From: Zoroaster sp. YZ-2022
Lineage: Eukaryota; Echinodermata; Asteroidea; Forcipulatida; Zoroasteridae
Assembly: GCA_029582265.1 (NCBI GenBank)
Contig: CM055819.1
Span: 8,740,135-8,804,134, forward strand
Reading direction: 5' to 3'
DNA: 64,000 nucleotides
The number at the start of each line of letters is the position of its first letter. Position 1 is the first letter of the stretch. A program made the translations under genes and the position numbers. Shown here in pieces: positions 48,001 through 58,189 of the stretch. Under the pieces are notes generated by a model. That model did no database searches. It saw nothing but the letters and a program-made list of their open reading frames with translations, and had not been told where the DNA came from.

Positions 48001-51000
48001 CATATGGGTGAGCCCCGGGCACGAGCTAATCGAACGTTCGCCCTCTTGTGGTGATTAGCATACCGTTCTACCAACATACAGTTGTTATTCCAAAATCTCG
48101 TACCTCACAGCATCAGAGGTTCTTTTAGTAGCTTCTTATGCCAGGCTCTGGAACTCTTTACCTGCCTCTGTTGTGGATGTTCCATTTGGTCAGTCCTTCA
48201 AATGTAATGTTCATCATCATCTGATTAATCTTCCACCTGCTCAGAATATATGAACTTTAGCATGGGCATCCCTCATGCTTCTTGTTCTCATGGGCCGTGT
48301 TTAAATTAAATTAAATTAAATTAAGCGATGTGACGAATGTCACAGGTCGCACATCATACAGTGAAACGATCAAAAAATAATTATTTCCCGGATAAAAAAG
48401 GGAATAATAATCATATTACATCTCAGGTTGGTACGAACCAACACATTATCAAAAACAGTCTCTACTCACAAATTCATTGTTTGAGGGGTGAAAATGTATG
48501 TCAAACCTGCTTCACAAGTAGGTCACTTGAGGCAGACCCAGGTAAGCCCCGGCAATGACGTCAGACCTATGAGAATGCACTGGAGTCGGACCCGGGGAAA
48601 GCTAATGTACTTGAACACACCCATTAAACAACAAACTGATGTGAGAGTCTCAGGTTGTTATATTGGGTCACTGATGTGAAAACAGTAAAAATGCATTTGT
48701 TCTAATGCAAAGTTTAGGAAGGAGTACTTCCAATCTAAATTTTAAACTTAAATTATGTTCCTTTTCTTAAAATGACAGTACCTCAAACAAAATTATTTTT
48801 ATGGAAGATTAATACCATCATCAGTTTTAGAAAATGCACCAACTAAAAAGTTTGACATTAATAACCCTAACCCATGCAAACATTTCAAAGACACCCTGCT
48901 GAATGCAACAAAATACACCAGCTAGAACAATGGTTCTTTTGTTCTCTGCTGAGGACACCAAGGTGCAACAACTTTTGTTTCATCTTGTTGCATGCTGTTC
49001 TCCTTTCCTCAATTAAAAAATCAATAATCCGATTCAAAATAAAATTCAAGGAAAAATAACAACAAACATGGGCGATACATCTTTAACCAGTTGACGTCGG
49101 GAATATTTTTATTTTTTTCCGGTCCCCCGTGCGGGTTTATTTTCAGTGAAAAATCTGAAAAAAATTTCTAGCCATTAATAATTTTTTTTGTCAATGAAAC
49201 TAAGTTCGGACACCCAAATAAACACCTTTACTCATTGACATTTTGAGAATTAAATGGCTAGTTTTTTAATTACGGTTGTGTTTGTTCAGCACAATTAGAC
49301 CGTTGGCAAGCCCCGATGCAACGGCCTATTAGCGACCAGCGCCCGGTCGAAAAGACGGCATACCTGGAGAGAGATCGAATGCCTCGTAAACAATGGATAT
49401 AAATCCCTCTTTACAAATCCCTGGCTGGTACGTCAAAGGAACAGGTCTTGGATAAAGGGATTAGGCAAAAATCAACGAAAAGAGTGAACTCGTTCAGTTT
49501 TTGCAGTGCATTTTGTCCGGGGCCACTGAACCGTGACCCCACGGACTCCGAGAAACGATTGCGTGTATACAAGTCAACCGCCACGACGGCACGCCATGTG
49601 TGGCGTGTTGACAGGTCTCCCGGTAACACACACAAAAATCGGAATGCGTGTTTAGACGCTCTCCGATGCGCTGTCCCAAAAAAAATTGTGTGTATACACG
49701 GCCTTATTAGCGAACTGGTTAAGGGCGTGGCTCTCACAAATGATATAAACAATTGCATTGATTTTTCATAAGTGTTTTTGATTTTAATTATACTACTCAA
49801 AACAATTTAGGGAACCCGGATTTTTAACATCAAATAGGTTTGAAATGTTCCATGAACCGGGATTTTCATTTGCAACCCCCTCTCTCTTTCAGTAGTCATG
49901 TCATGAAATGTGTAATCACTACATGCATCCTTTATCATCTGTTTCATTGTGCAGTTGTTTCTCATCAATTCTGTGAAACATTGTGTTTATCTGAAATAAA
50001 TGATCTTGCTTTAACTGAGATTATTCCGGTGTTCCCTAAATTGTTTTGAGTAGTATATTAATATATAATCCTTTTTTTTAAATTCAATCTTAGGTGGCCA
50101 AATAAGCATTGATGCCTATCCAACTGGATGGGATAAGAGATATTGTTTACAGTACGTAGAGAAAGACTTTGACACAATACACTTTTTTGGGGATAAAGTG
50201 CAAAAGGTGAGTTTGTATGAGGAAAGTAGAGGGGAAGCACCATTAACATTGCTAATGAGTTCTGATAGTGTGTTGGTTCTGAGAACGTTCCCACAGTTTT
50301 GGGAAACAAATTAAATGGTTTTATTTATAAGTGTGCGCACCAAAAATGTGGGCCACGCTAAATTGACACATGTGTAGTGGTTTTACTGGTTTCCCCCCGT
50401 TATTGGGGGAAATTCAACAAGTTTCCCAAGACTGTGTTTGATAGCGGTTCGTGTAGAGATAGCGGCCTCCTGCGGCATGCAGAGATGGATTGTGTGTCAA
50501 AAACTTAGTCTTGTACTAGTATTCTGATTGTCTTCAGAACCACACACTATTACATGATGAGAGATAAAACATGGTACTTCTGCAAATTTAATCTTACTGT
50601 CTACCAACACGCAAAGCTTCAAATCTTACTAAGTTCAGTTAGTGTTGCAGGCCTGTGATTTCTCAGGATTTTACCTAATTTCATTATTTTTTTTACAAAT
50701 CTTCCTTTTCCTCAAAATTGTCTTGAAAGAAGAGAAGTAGCCACCAAGGAAAGAAAGAAGTAGCCTGTATTGTGTCCAAACCTCTAGTTTCTTGTTTGTG
50801 GGGATGTGGAGAGTCTGTAAATCCTCCAAAATTAAACATCCAGGAGGTTCAGGGGGCTGTGTCCTCTAGACCAAAGGGAGACCCAGGCCCGCTACCCACA
50901 GGAGGTTCAGGGGGCTTTGTCCTCTAGACCAAAGGGAGCCCCAGGCCCGCTACCCACAGGAGGTTCAGGGGGCTTTGTCCTCTAGACCAAAGGGAGACCC

Positions 51001-53607
51001 AGGCCCGCTACCCACAGGAGATTCAGGGGGCTTTGTCCTCTAGACCAAAGGGAGTCCCAGGCCCGCTACCCACAGGAGGTTCAGGGGGGCTTTGTCCTCT
51101 AGACCAAAGTGAGACCAAGGCCCGCTACCCACAGGAGGTTCAGGGGCTTTGTCCTCTAGACCAAAGGGAGACCCAGGCCCGCTACCCACAGGAGGTTCAG
51201 GGGCTTTGTCCTCTAGACCAAAGGGAGACCCAGGCCCGCTACCCACAGGAGGTTCAGGGGCTTTGTCCTCTAGACCAAAGGGAGACCCAGGCCCGCTACC
51301 CACAGGAGGTTCAAGGGCTTTGTCCTCTAGACCAAAGGGAGACCCAGGCCCGCTACCCACAGGAGGTTCAGGGGGCTTTGTCCTCTAGACCAAAGGGAGA
51401 CCCAGGCCCGCTACCCACAGGAGGTTCAGGGGGCTTTGTCCTCTAGACCAAAGTGAGACCCAGGTCCGCTACCCACAGGAGGTTCAAGGGGCTTTGTCCT
51501 CTAGACCAAAGGGAGACCCAGGCCCGCTACCCACAGGAGGTTCAAGGGGCTTTGTCCTCTAGACCAAAGGGAGACCCAGGCCCGCTACCCACAGGAGGTT
51601 CAAGGGGCTTTGTCCTCTAGACCAAAGGGAGACCCAGGCCCGCTACCCACAGGAGGTTCAGGGGGCTTTGTCCTCTAGACCAAAGTGAGACCCAGGCCCG
51701 CTACCCATTTTTCAGGATTTTTTACTTCTATCAAATCACACCCCTGATGTTAACAAATATTGTCTTGTTTTCAAGCTGCACAAATCACTTATTAAATGGG
51801 CAGTCTATTATGCTTTGTGGGTCTCCTAAATATGGCAGCTTTCATGTAGGCTTTTGAAACTTTCATGTCGGGGGCAGATTTAATATCAGGCGGTAATGAG
51901 TTCCATTCCGGAATGGCACATGGGTGAAGAGAATATTTGTAGCAATCTTTGTTGGTGTGGATGATATTATATGGGATATGATTGATGGGCTTATGATTGA
52001 TGGGATCTTGGTTGCCTAGTAGATGGCTGATGTTGGATAGGATGATGAAATGAGTTTCCTTCAACACTGATTGTAAGTTGGCGTCTAGCCCAAATATGGA
52101 CTTTGTCTCTATATACACTGAAACAGAGTCCAGTAAGGTCAGTCGCTGCACAGAAAATTTCATTTTGATTGGGCTCCTAGCCAAGTACTGACTGAGGTCA
52201 ATGTTACTTTTATAAACATGCCACTTCTCTTCCAACTGAGCTCACAGGGCAGGCTATTATAATAATAATAATAATACACGATTCTTATAAAGTGCACATA
52301 TCCTAGCGACTAGATCAAGGCACTGTACATTATTACCCCTGCTCATCAGGCGCATAAATCATTCTTGAAACCATCTCAGCTCCCTGCGGAGTACACAGCT
52401 CAATTGCTTCCATTTTGGCACATAGGGCTAATCAAACAACGACCAACTCTGCCCTCACAGGTACCCATTTACTCCTGGGTGGAGAGAAGCAATTATGAGA
52501 ATGCACTGGAGTCAGACCCAGGGAAAGCTACTTGAACACACCCATTAAACAACAACCTGGTGTGAGAGTCTCAGTTTGTTATATTGGGTCACTGATGTGA
52601 AAACAGTAAAAATACATTCATTCTAATGTAAATTTTAGGAAGGAGTACTTGCAATCTAAATTTAAACTTAAATTATGACATAAAACACAATAAAGGGGGC
52701 CACTTTCCTACCGTCACATTAGCAGTTTTTCTAATGGTTGTAATTTTTTTTTTAATATCTGAAACCACCCAAAAAGAATTTCAACATTTGAATAGACATG
52801 CATGCTTATCCTAAAGATAATTTGAGTTGATTATTGCTATTTTTTTTTTAATTACCCTAAAATTTCCATCAACAAATGGACGGAAAAGTGAGGTAACTTT
52901 TTCCGTCCAATTTTTATGTAAATTTGAGGGTAAAAAAATAAATAAAAAAATAAAAAAATAAAATAAATCAACTCAAATTAGTTCTAGTATAAGCCTGCAT
53001 GTCCATTCACATGTTGAAACACTTTTTGGTCGGTTTCAGGTACTTAAAAATAAATAACAACCATTGGAAAAACTGCTAACGTGATGGATGCAAAGTGGCC
53101 CCCTTTATTGTGTTTTATGTCTTATGTTCCTTTTCTGACAGCTCCCTGGGGAGTATACAGCTCAATTGCTTCCATTTCGGCACATAGGGCTAATCAAACA
53201 CAACAACCAACTCTGCCCTCACAGGTACCCATTTACTCCTGGGTGGAAAGAAACAATTATGGTAAAGTGTCTTGCTGAAGGATACAAGCGCCATGGTCGG
53301 ATTCGAACCCACATTCTGATGACTCGGCCATCAGAACACAAATCCAATACACTAAACCGTGCCACTCCATAATTCCTGGCCCCACCACCAGCAGTCATTA
53401 TTAGAGATATGTACTCATGTGAATCCTTGTTTTGCTATCATGAATCCAACTCTAGTCCTATATAATATATAATATACTTTGTTTCAGGGAGGTAATGACC
53501 ACCAGATCTACTGTGATCCAAGGACCATTGGCCACAAAGTGGTCAGCCCGGACGATACAAAAAAACAAGTCTTTGAACTCTTTGGGGAGGACTGGCTAAA
53601 TAATTAA
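35952..53607 (+). CDS. PMM2: Phosphomannomutase (PMM1/PMM2 family), complete, 7 exons
   Basis: Converts mannose-6-phosphate to mannose-1-phosphate in the cytosol, feeding GDP-mannose and dolichol-linked sugars for glycosylation. Exons: 35952-36017, 44313-44504, 45743-45834, 47125-47224, 47767-47842, 50094-50206, 53488-53607; all GT-AG with matching phase, 252 codons plus TAA (family about 246-262). HAD catalytic motif FDVDGTLT (Asp12 nucleophile, Asp14 acid/base); VGGSD at 44-48; [13 protein letters not shown] at 117-129 and VGRSC at 133-137 for sugar-phosphate binding; [17 protein letters not shown] from 176; FFGDK at 206-210 and GGNDH at 214-218 for metal binding. The start ATG directly precedes the conserved N-terminus. 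No lesion is seen. The symbol is by family; PMM1 and PMM2 orthology is not resolved in invertebrates. Confidence 0.95.
36457..37125. repeat. Direct tandem duplication, 333-bp offset
   Basis: Segments from 36460 and 36794 are nearly identical (aacaacttggcaaatcttca ... tgctgactaagaaaattta ... cagtgagatacatgaacctt). They differ in G-tract length (36544 against 36885) and in a small accagtaccacc-type duplication. It lies in PMM intron 1. Confidence 0.93.
37374..37596. mobile_element. 223-bp TTAA-flanked element with CCCTAAC-type ends
   Basis: TTAA at 37370-37373 and 37597-37600; left CTCTAACCACCCC, right GGGGGTTAGGG. It contains a single atagcccagacagggatact unit related to the 87-bp array at 43.3 kb. 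Confidence 0.72.
38276..38693 (+). mobile_element. Harbinger-like element, right end missing
   Basis: TTA precedes GGCCAAAA..., then ttgttgagttgccctcca and ggtcggtcggtcggg. It aligns with 58190-58490 and resumes after that copy's SINE (gacatttgtatacctatcag). No right TIR was found. Confidence 0.75.
39778..40136 (-). mobile_element. tRNA-derived SINE family A, full-length
   Basis: Minus strand: head from about 40136 with A box GTGGCCGAGCGGTC and B box GGTTCGAGCCCC, a roughly 300-bp body (ccccagggagctgagatggt region), and tail ending in (TTA)n at 39779-39796. Confidence 0.85.
40137..40318 (-). mobile_element. SINE family A, truncated copy abutting a full-length one
   Basis: A second head (minus strand GTGTCGTGGCCGAGCGGTCT) with the ggacctacggctttacgtcc body ends directly at the head of the neighbouring copy: a tail-less unit in tandem. 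Confidence 0.82.
40339..40380. repeat. Near-perfect short palindrome
   Basis: catggagctataaaaaag and cttttttatagctccatg are separated by one base. Confidence 0.9.
43237..44234 (+). mobile_element. TTAA-flanked element carrying an 87-bp array
   Basis: TTAA at 43233-43236 and 44235-44238; ends AACCCCAACTACTCC and (reverse) ACCAACTCTCTAG. The right part ggaggatttggatggtttct resembles the ends at 37565 and 41070. Confidence 0.68.
43320..44150. repeat. 87-bp tandem array, about 9-10 copies
   Basis: The unit includes tatagccaagccatgaatgc, tttgcatttgctactgtacc and ctgcttttgttggattcagg. The third unit has an extra tacactgtatag-type insertion. It makes spurious + strand reading frames. Confidence 0.95.
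44313..44504 (+). CDS. PMM2: PMM exon 2
   Basis: Acceptor tccatttccag, donor GTATGT; 64 codons with [17 protein letters not shown] and [16 protein letters not shown] family F MITE starts 22 bp beyond the exon. Confidence 0.95.
44527..45063. mobile_element. Family F MITE, copy 3, with a nested insertion
   Basis: TTAA at 44523-44526 and 45064-45067; arms aggacaatactgtcacgatc and gatcatgacgatactgcccc. The core is split at 44639-44955 by another TTAA element; the two halves join cleanly against copies 1 and 2. Confidence 0.9.
44643..44951. mobile_element. 309-bp TTAA element nested in a MITE
   Basis: Ends CCCTCCTA / TAGGAGGG, TTAA duplicated at 44639-44642 and 44952-44955. Interior has repeated caccatttgaaaccattcg words and a short (gtagt)n run. 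CCC starts with a TTAA target suggest piggyBac-type mobilisation. Confidence 0.87.
45178..45336. mobile_element. MITE with TTA target, Harbinger-like
   Basis: TTA flanks; ends AGGCGGGTTCATGACG and (reverse) AGCCCGGTTCATACTTGACG; interior rich in ttcgcg words. Confidence 0.7.
45743..45834 (+). CDS. PMM2: PMM exon 3
   Basis: Acceptor ttcttttgacag, donor [18 protein letters not shown] to LANIKLPAK, ending two bases into Arg117. Confidence 0.94.
46735..46862 (-). mobile_element. SINE family B, partial
   Basis: attgatttgatttttgccct, cacatggaaagcactgagca and cgcttcataaat match the family B body; the tRNA head is missing. Confidence 0.65.
47125..47224 (+). CDS. PMM2: PMM exon 4 (substrate-binding cap)
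   Basis: Acceptor cttttctttag, donor [26 protein letters not shown], residues 118-137, and [13 protein letters not shown]. Confidence 0.95.
47533..47730 (+). mobile_element. tRNA-derived SINE family B, most complete copy
   Basis: Head ttcggtggtcgagaggttaa (A box), gcacttgtaagcaggaggtt (an anticodon-arm-like segment with tgt) and gttttgaatcccgccgg (B box), then the body cacagacactc ... cttcatacattacgttggtg. It lies 37 bp upstream of PMM exon 5. Confidence 0.85.
47767..47842 (+). CDS. PMM2: PMM exon 5
   Basis: Acceptor ttccttattag, donor [26 protein letters not shown], ending one base into Gly176. Confidence 0.93.
48095..48325 (+). mobile_element. LINE 3' end fragment with AATTA tail
   Basis: + strand coding remnant [18 protein letters not shown] then [11 protein letters not shown] and stop at 48251, the usual C-terminal motif of CR1/L2/jockey-type reverse transcriptase ORFs. 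It is followed after about 50 bp by a (TTAAA)n microsatellite tail. Confidence 0.82.
48560..48770. repeat. Dispersed repeat G, uninterrupted copy
   Basis: gagaatgcactggagtcgga ... ggtcactgatgtgaaaacag ... acttaaattatgttcctttt matches 52495-52676 plus 53122-53135, i.e. the same repeat without the 445-bp foldback insertion. Confidence 0.85.
49087..49718 (-). mobile_element. 650-bp TTAA-flanked element, copy 2
   Basis: Inverse-orientation relative of 11763-12412 with TTAA at 49083-49086 and 49719-49722. Ends CCAGTTGACGTCGGG and CGAACTGG. Sequence is strongly alike throughout (ccccgtgcgggtttattttc, gtgtgttaccggga). Confidence 0.92.
49793..50053. mobile_element. Mariner-like MITE with TA target
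   Basis: TA flanks; TIR CTACTCAAAACAATTTAGGG / CCCTAAATTGTTTTGAGTAG (about 28 bp in all). It ends 40 bp before PMM exon 6. Confidence 0.9.
50094..50206 (+). CDS. PMM2: PMM exon 6
   Basis: Acceptor attcaatcttag, donor [26 protein letters not shown] and [12 protein letters not shown] mariner-like MITE ends 40 bp before the exon. Confidence 0.95.
50655..51748 (+). mobile_element. Dispersed repeat C with expanded internal array
   Basis: Left CAGGCCTGTGATTT and right AAATCACACCCCTG are imperfect inverted ends, possibly hAT-type. The single-copy flanks match 17570-17785 and 24890-25165. Confidence 0.65.
50841..51708. repeat. 58-bp tandem array, about 15 copies
   Basis: Unit caggaggttcagggggcttt / gtcctctagaccaaagggag / acccaggcccgctaccca. 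Units of 57 bp keep one frame open and create a fake 19-residue protein repeat on both strands. Confidence 0.96.
51792..52240 (-). mobile_element. LINE reverse transcriptase C-terminal fragment
   Basis: An open minus-strand frame of 147 codons includes [20 protein letters not shown] and [14 protein letters not shown], the characteristic LINE ORF2 C-terminus. The 5' part is missing and the right side abuts a SINE. Confidence 0.82.
52255..52497 (-). mobile_element. SINE family A body, headless
   Basis: (ATA)n tail at 52258-52275, body to gagaagcaattat, then a direct junction to dispersed repeat G instead of the tRNA head. Confidence 0.78.
52677..53121. mobile_element. 445-bp foldback element with TTAT target
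   Basis: TIR gacataaaacacaataaagg continues into ggggccacttt; the mirror is aaagtggcccc and cctttattgtgttttatgtc. TTAT is repeated on both sides, and the empty site exists at about 48760. Most of the element folds into one long hairpin. Confidence 0.92.
53138..53372 (-). mobile_element. SINE family A, diverged
   Basis: cagctccctggggagtatac body through aaacaattatggtaaagtgt to a degraded head (minus strand GGCACGGTTTAGTGTATTGG, B box GGTTCGAATCC). It lies about 110 bp upstream of PMM exon 7. Confidence 0.75.
53488..53607 (+). CDS. PMM2: PMM exon 7 with stop
   Basis: Acceptor ctttgtttcag; [20 protein letters not shown] to a TAA at 53605-53607. The C-terminus DWLNN is slightly longer than in vertebrate PMM2. 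Confidence 0.95.
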   Translation, partial: GGNDHQIYCDPRTIGHKVVSPDDTKKQVFELFGEDWLNN

Positions 53608-55730
53608 CACTGCCGATTCTACTGATTTCATTCTTCACCAAGCAAAATACAATCAAAGAGTATAGAACACTACTGCAGGGATGGAGTCTTACCCGTCAAC
53701 ACAATCAAACAATATGACATATTGCAGCTGTGATGAAACCTCTTATAATGTTTGTAGTATCGTATCTCTGCCATCATTGTCGGCAAGACATGGTTAACAT
53801 CAATATAAAGTCAAATCTTAGACTACTTTACAAATATATGTACGTATTACATCTCGGTCTTACTAGCAGTCACTGTTCACATTTCCCTGTGCATCAAACG
53901 ATCTAAATTGCGTTATTTAACTGAACACATAAAATGTAAGAAAAGCATGGCTTACTTTTCTTCAGTGTGGTTAGAACATTAATAGACAATATCTTTGAAG
54001 GTAAGCTCAATTTTACAGTTACTTGATCATTAGCTTAGGCCAGCATGCATTATGCATATTGGCTTGTGTATGTACCTTGTCGGGGGCAAAATCTCATAGA
54101 GCTCCTAAGCAGATAAAATTACTTAGCAGGATTAGATGGTTACTGGCAAATTCTACATACAAATGTACATACCTTTGGCTGGTAGTCTGTTGTTTGATTG
54201 CTTAACAAAATGTTCTGCGTAGCAGCTCTGTGATAATGGACCCCTGATGTCAGAAATGAACCCAGTGTTTAAACAAAACCCATAGTCCTATGTAGAAATA
54301 AATGTACTTTACATTGTGTATTCAACATAAACTCTTCCCTGCTAATATAAATGAAGTCACTAACGCACGCTAATAACCAGTGATAGGCTACATGCCCTTG
54401 CCACAGCTGCTGCATATGGAAAGGGCGCCCTCAACAGAGTGTGCACATAGCGGATACAATCGGAGGTTGCAATTGGATGATGCAGGTCATTTTTGTTGTT
54501 CTTTGAACAACAAATCTTGCAGCAAACTGCTTTTTAAAAATTTAGAAATAAATCTTGTTGATATTTATGGAAGACCATATTCAAGCGATTTAGTTTTCTT
54601 TTTAATAAATTTTTTAAACAGATTTCTTTGCAGAATTTTTAATGTGGGTGCGGATCAGCAGATCAACTCAGTTTTTTTACAAATCAAAACCACAAGATTT
54701 ATATTGCTACAAACAATGACTGCAACATAGATTAAGATCTATTAAATGTAAGTCATACTATTATACACAGCTGTCAAGCATTCCTAAACAAAACATAATG
54801 TTCTTGAGACCAAATGAAAGTAATATTTCAACATCGCATTTGCATCAGTCTCTGTGTTAAACATCCATTTATTGTTACATTACTAGAAAGTAGAATGAGA
54901 GTTATGGCCTGTTTACACAAACACGGCATGTTGCAAAATTTGGTCGATAACGGCCAAAGTCAATGAGTGTGTGTACTCACATGCAATAAATGTTCCATTA
55001 AACAAGGTATGAAGATTTTAAGTCATGCATGGCTGTGTAGATGGGCCGACTCTACATCTGTTGGTGCTCATTACCTATTGTTTTTCCATTTTTAAATTCT
55101 GATTTATGTTCTTTTTATTTTTATTTTGCATTATAAATGAGAGTTGTAAATGTATCATGAATAAAGCTCAATTTGTATTATGATAATATTTTTTTAAGTA
55201 ACACTATGGAATGATGTAAATTTAGTTTTTTAAAGGTTATTAAAAGGTATTTTTTACTTGTTTGGGTCCATATGAAATAGTCCTCAGGTATACAGTACAT
55301 TGTTAATTTCTCCTTAATAGATGCTGAATAAATATAAAGTTAATACCAATATTTATTTGCTTTTAATAATTTGTTTTAGGGGACGTTATAGCATTGCTGT
55401 GACTCACTTCATGTGCATGAAGATAATTATGTTTAACATAACTAAGCTGAGGAAGTTTCAGCTCATTACGTTTACCTTGGCGAACACTAACGTTGTTTAG
55501 TCGAACATGGAATTTGGATTCAGTACATTATCCATTATCAATACCATTCCTTGGCGAGTAGTGCGATTACTCGAGCGCTCGAATAATTGCTAATCGTACT
55601 GGCGAATATTAAGTACTCTAGTAATCGTCCCGCTGCGATTACCGCAAAAGTACTCGCGAATTGTAACACATTGACGAGTAATTGTTAATTAAATAAGTAT
55701 TTATTTCCATGCTCTTATAACATTAAATAA
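53608..55730 (+). other. PMM downstream region, no further gene seen
   Basis: AT-rich, with AATAAA at 54297-54302 and 55160-55165 as candidate poly(A) signals. A weak TIR element (ggcctgtttacaca ... tgtgtagatgggcc, about 54906-55053) lies between. Confidence 0.45.
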
Positions 55731-55734
55731 GGTA

Positions 55735-55955
55735 ATACAGAATATTCATAAATGCCCAAGACAGATGAGACAATCTGATTGGAGAAAAAGTAATCATGTG
55801 GGGATGTATTAACGGATGGTAAAGACATGTCTTATCAAAATCATAGCAGCGCGATATATGTGCCAGCTGTTTGCCAGCTGTTTTGTGCGACTCGCGACGC
55901 GGATTTGAACCGATCAGAGTGACGAAGATTGGCATCACGCGCCTGACTCATGTAC
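55735..55955 (-). repeat. Dispersed repeat E, uninterrupted copy (empty site)
   Basis: Inverse-orientation match to 11620-11758 plus 12417-12490. A single TTAA (55809-55812) occurs where the 650-bp element sits in the other copy. Confidence 0.88.
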
Positions 55956-56068
55956 TTTGGAAGTGTTTCACTTTCATGTGTACCCTAAACATGATTTTTA
56001 TCTATTTGAATTTATTCAACAACAATTACAATTTTTTACATTTTACATAAAACGAAATTGATACAGGC

Positions 56069-56249
56069 ATTTATGAATGGGAATAACAGTTTGACACCTG
56101 GTCTTTATCGCAGGTTAATGACCAGTTTTGTGTGTGTTCACAGGCGATAAGGCGGCTCGGTCCTTATCACCCGTGACCATGCCCAAAACTGGTCATTAAA
56201 CCAGCGGTAAAGACCACACTACAAATTGTTATTCCCATTTAATATGAAT
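56069..56249. mobile_element. MITE with long inverted arms
   Basis: atttatgaatgggaataaca / tgttattcccatttaatatg at the ends, plus aatgaccagttttg / caaaactggtcatt inside. Confidence 0.85.
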
Positions 56250-56479
56250 ACATGTACATTGTACATGGAGGAGAAGCTCGAACAATACATGTACGTTGTA
56301 TCCTTCCAAAGGACAACAACAAATACTTGGACAGACAGTTGGACACGCACTGGACGAAGCAACACAAACACATAATAAGAGACCGACAAACTAACAGATA
56401 CAGGGGAACACAGCAAAACGATGATGGAAAAGAGATGGAACATGATGAACTGAACAGATGAAACTGTTATTGGGAAATA

Positions 56480-57960
56480 AATCTTTTTGTAGGATTTTGT
56501 AAACCGGTCCACAAAAGCAGAGGATTGAGTTTAGATTTGAATAGTCCACTGAATTCCAGAGACGAGGTCGAGGGCCATCGTATCACAGAGTATCGACAGA
56601 GAATGACGTGCGTGTGAATCGTACATACAGGTTATTACGTTATCTCGTCTAGTGTTTGTGAATATAATTAATAAATATGAAATAATATAGGTTGGTGAAG
56701 GGCAAAATTAAATCAAATGTGAAACATGATGAGAAAGTGTGAGGGAGAAGGTTATTAGAATATTTGTACATGAAAGTGTCCGTTTGAAATTTGTTAATAT
56801 CAGACAGTGTTATTAGAGTGTGGTCACGGGGTTGGGAGAGTGTATCCTGATAGCCATTTTCTGAATAATTAGCGAGTGGAGTTGACTGGTGCTCGTGTGT
56901 GCCCAAACCATATTACAGTAATTAGGATTATGGAAGGATAAGTGTGTTGTAGAGAGAAATCAAAGTAAATTACTTTAGAGATGGAGGAAATATATTGAGT
57001 CAAGGAAAGTTTATCATCAATAATGACTCCAAGGAATTTGGTGGAAAAACCCTTTTGATAGGTACCGTATATCATTGATGATAATGCTGGGATTGTTGGC
57101 AAATGTTTTAGACATTGATGAAGATCAAACAATTGGTTTTGTTACAGTTCAAAGAGAGCTTATTAGCTTTGAACTAGGAAGATACAAGTTCGTTATTGAG
57201 GGTGTTCTGTAAAGAAAAAAAATCAGGATGAGAAAACAAGATCGTGGTGTCATCCGTAAAAAAGGGTAAAAGAACAATGCTGGAGATCATTGACATTTAA
57301 GAGAGAAAAAAAGTAAACAACCACGAATGGAGCCCTGTGGAACACTGGTTAATATCATGACAAGAATCGCAGTTTTTGATAGCAGTAAACTGTTTCCTGT
57401 TAAGGTAACCTACAAACCAACTGAGAGCAATACCTCGGACTCCACAAAGATCAAGTTAAGCTAGGAGGAGCAATGGTATCAAATACCTTGGATAGATCAA
57501 TAAATATACCAACAGTAGACAATTTATCATTAAGCGAGGAAGTGAGAGTATCAATAAGATGAGCAAGATCCAGATCAGTAGAGAAGGTGCTACGAAAACC
57601 AAATTGATGTTCAAAAATAAGGTGAAATAAATAAATTTGAAAAGACATGTAGACAAGACGTTCTAGATTTTAGGATCGGTTGGTAATTGCTGATGACATT
57701 GCGATCGGCATATTAAATATATGGATCACTTTGGCAATCTTTAGTTGAGAAGGAATAGAACAAGACAAAAAAAGAGAGGTTGAAGATATGAGCGAGGGTT
57801 GAAGAAATAAAAGGAACTACAGACCACTACAGATGAGCTGATGCCATCAAATCCGCAGCTAGTGCAACCCATCAGTTTACCAATTTCATTTATTTCAAAG
57901 ATATTAGTAGTTATGAGAAAGAAAAAGGAAGTGTTAGAATTGTGCAAATCAGTGAAGTGG
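56480..57960 (-). mobile_element. LINE reverse transcriptase remnant, frameshifted
   Basis: Minus-strand text in order: EINEIGKLMGCTSCGFDGIS; HQFGFRSTFSTDLDLAHLID; TVGIFIDLSKVFDTI (RT core leading to the catalytic region); KFLGVIIDDKLSLTQYIS; TFMYKYSNNLLPHTF; and a C-terminal PRLWNSVDYSNLNS. Many stops and shifts separate these, so it is dead. No endonuclease domain is seen upstream. Jockey/CR1-like. Confidence 0.83.
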
Positions 57961-58189
57961 GAGTTAATAGCAGGTGTTATCTTGCTGGCGAGCTATGAAC
58001 CAATGAGTGGTAAAGTAAAAAGGTCAGCAAAATATGGAGGATTGCATGGAATCAACACGCTGACCATCGATGATTTCTTTGAGAAGCTCAATCTTTTTGT
58101 TCTTGCACAATATGTATAATTATTTTCTCTCCAACTTTGTTGGCATTGAGCTTAGATGTGTAGCGTTTAGATAAATTTATGACTGATTA

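Noticed and set aside
51033..51446. 137-codon + strand frame with a regular 19-residue, proline/glycine-rich repeat
   Set aside because: It is the translation of the 58-bp minisatellite where 57-bp units keep the frame; frames are equally open on the minus strand, and there is no start context or splice signal.
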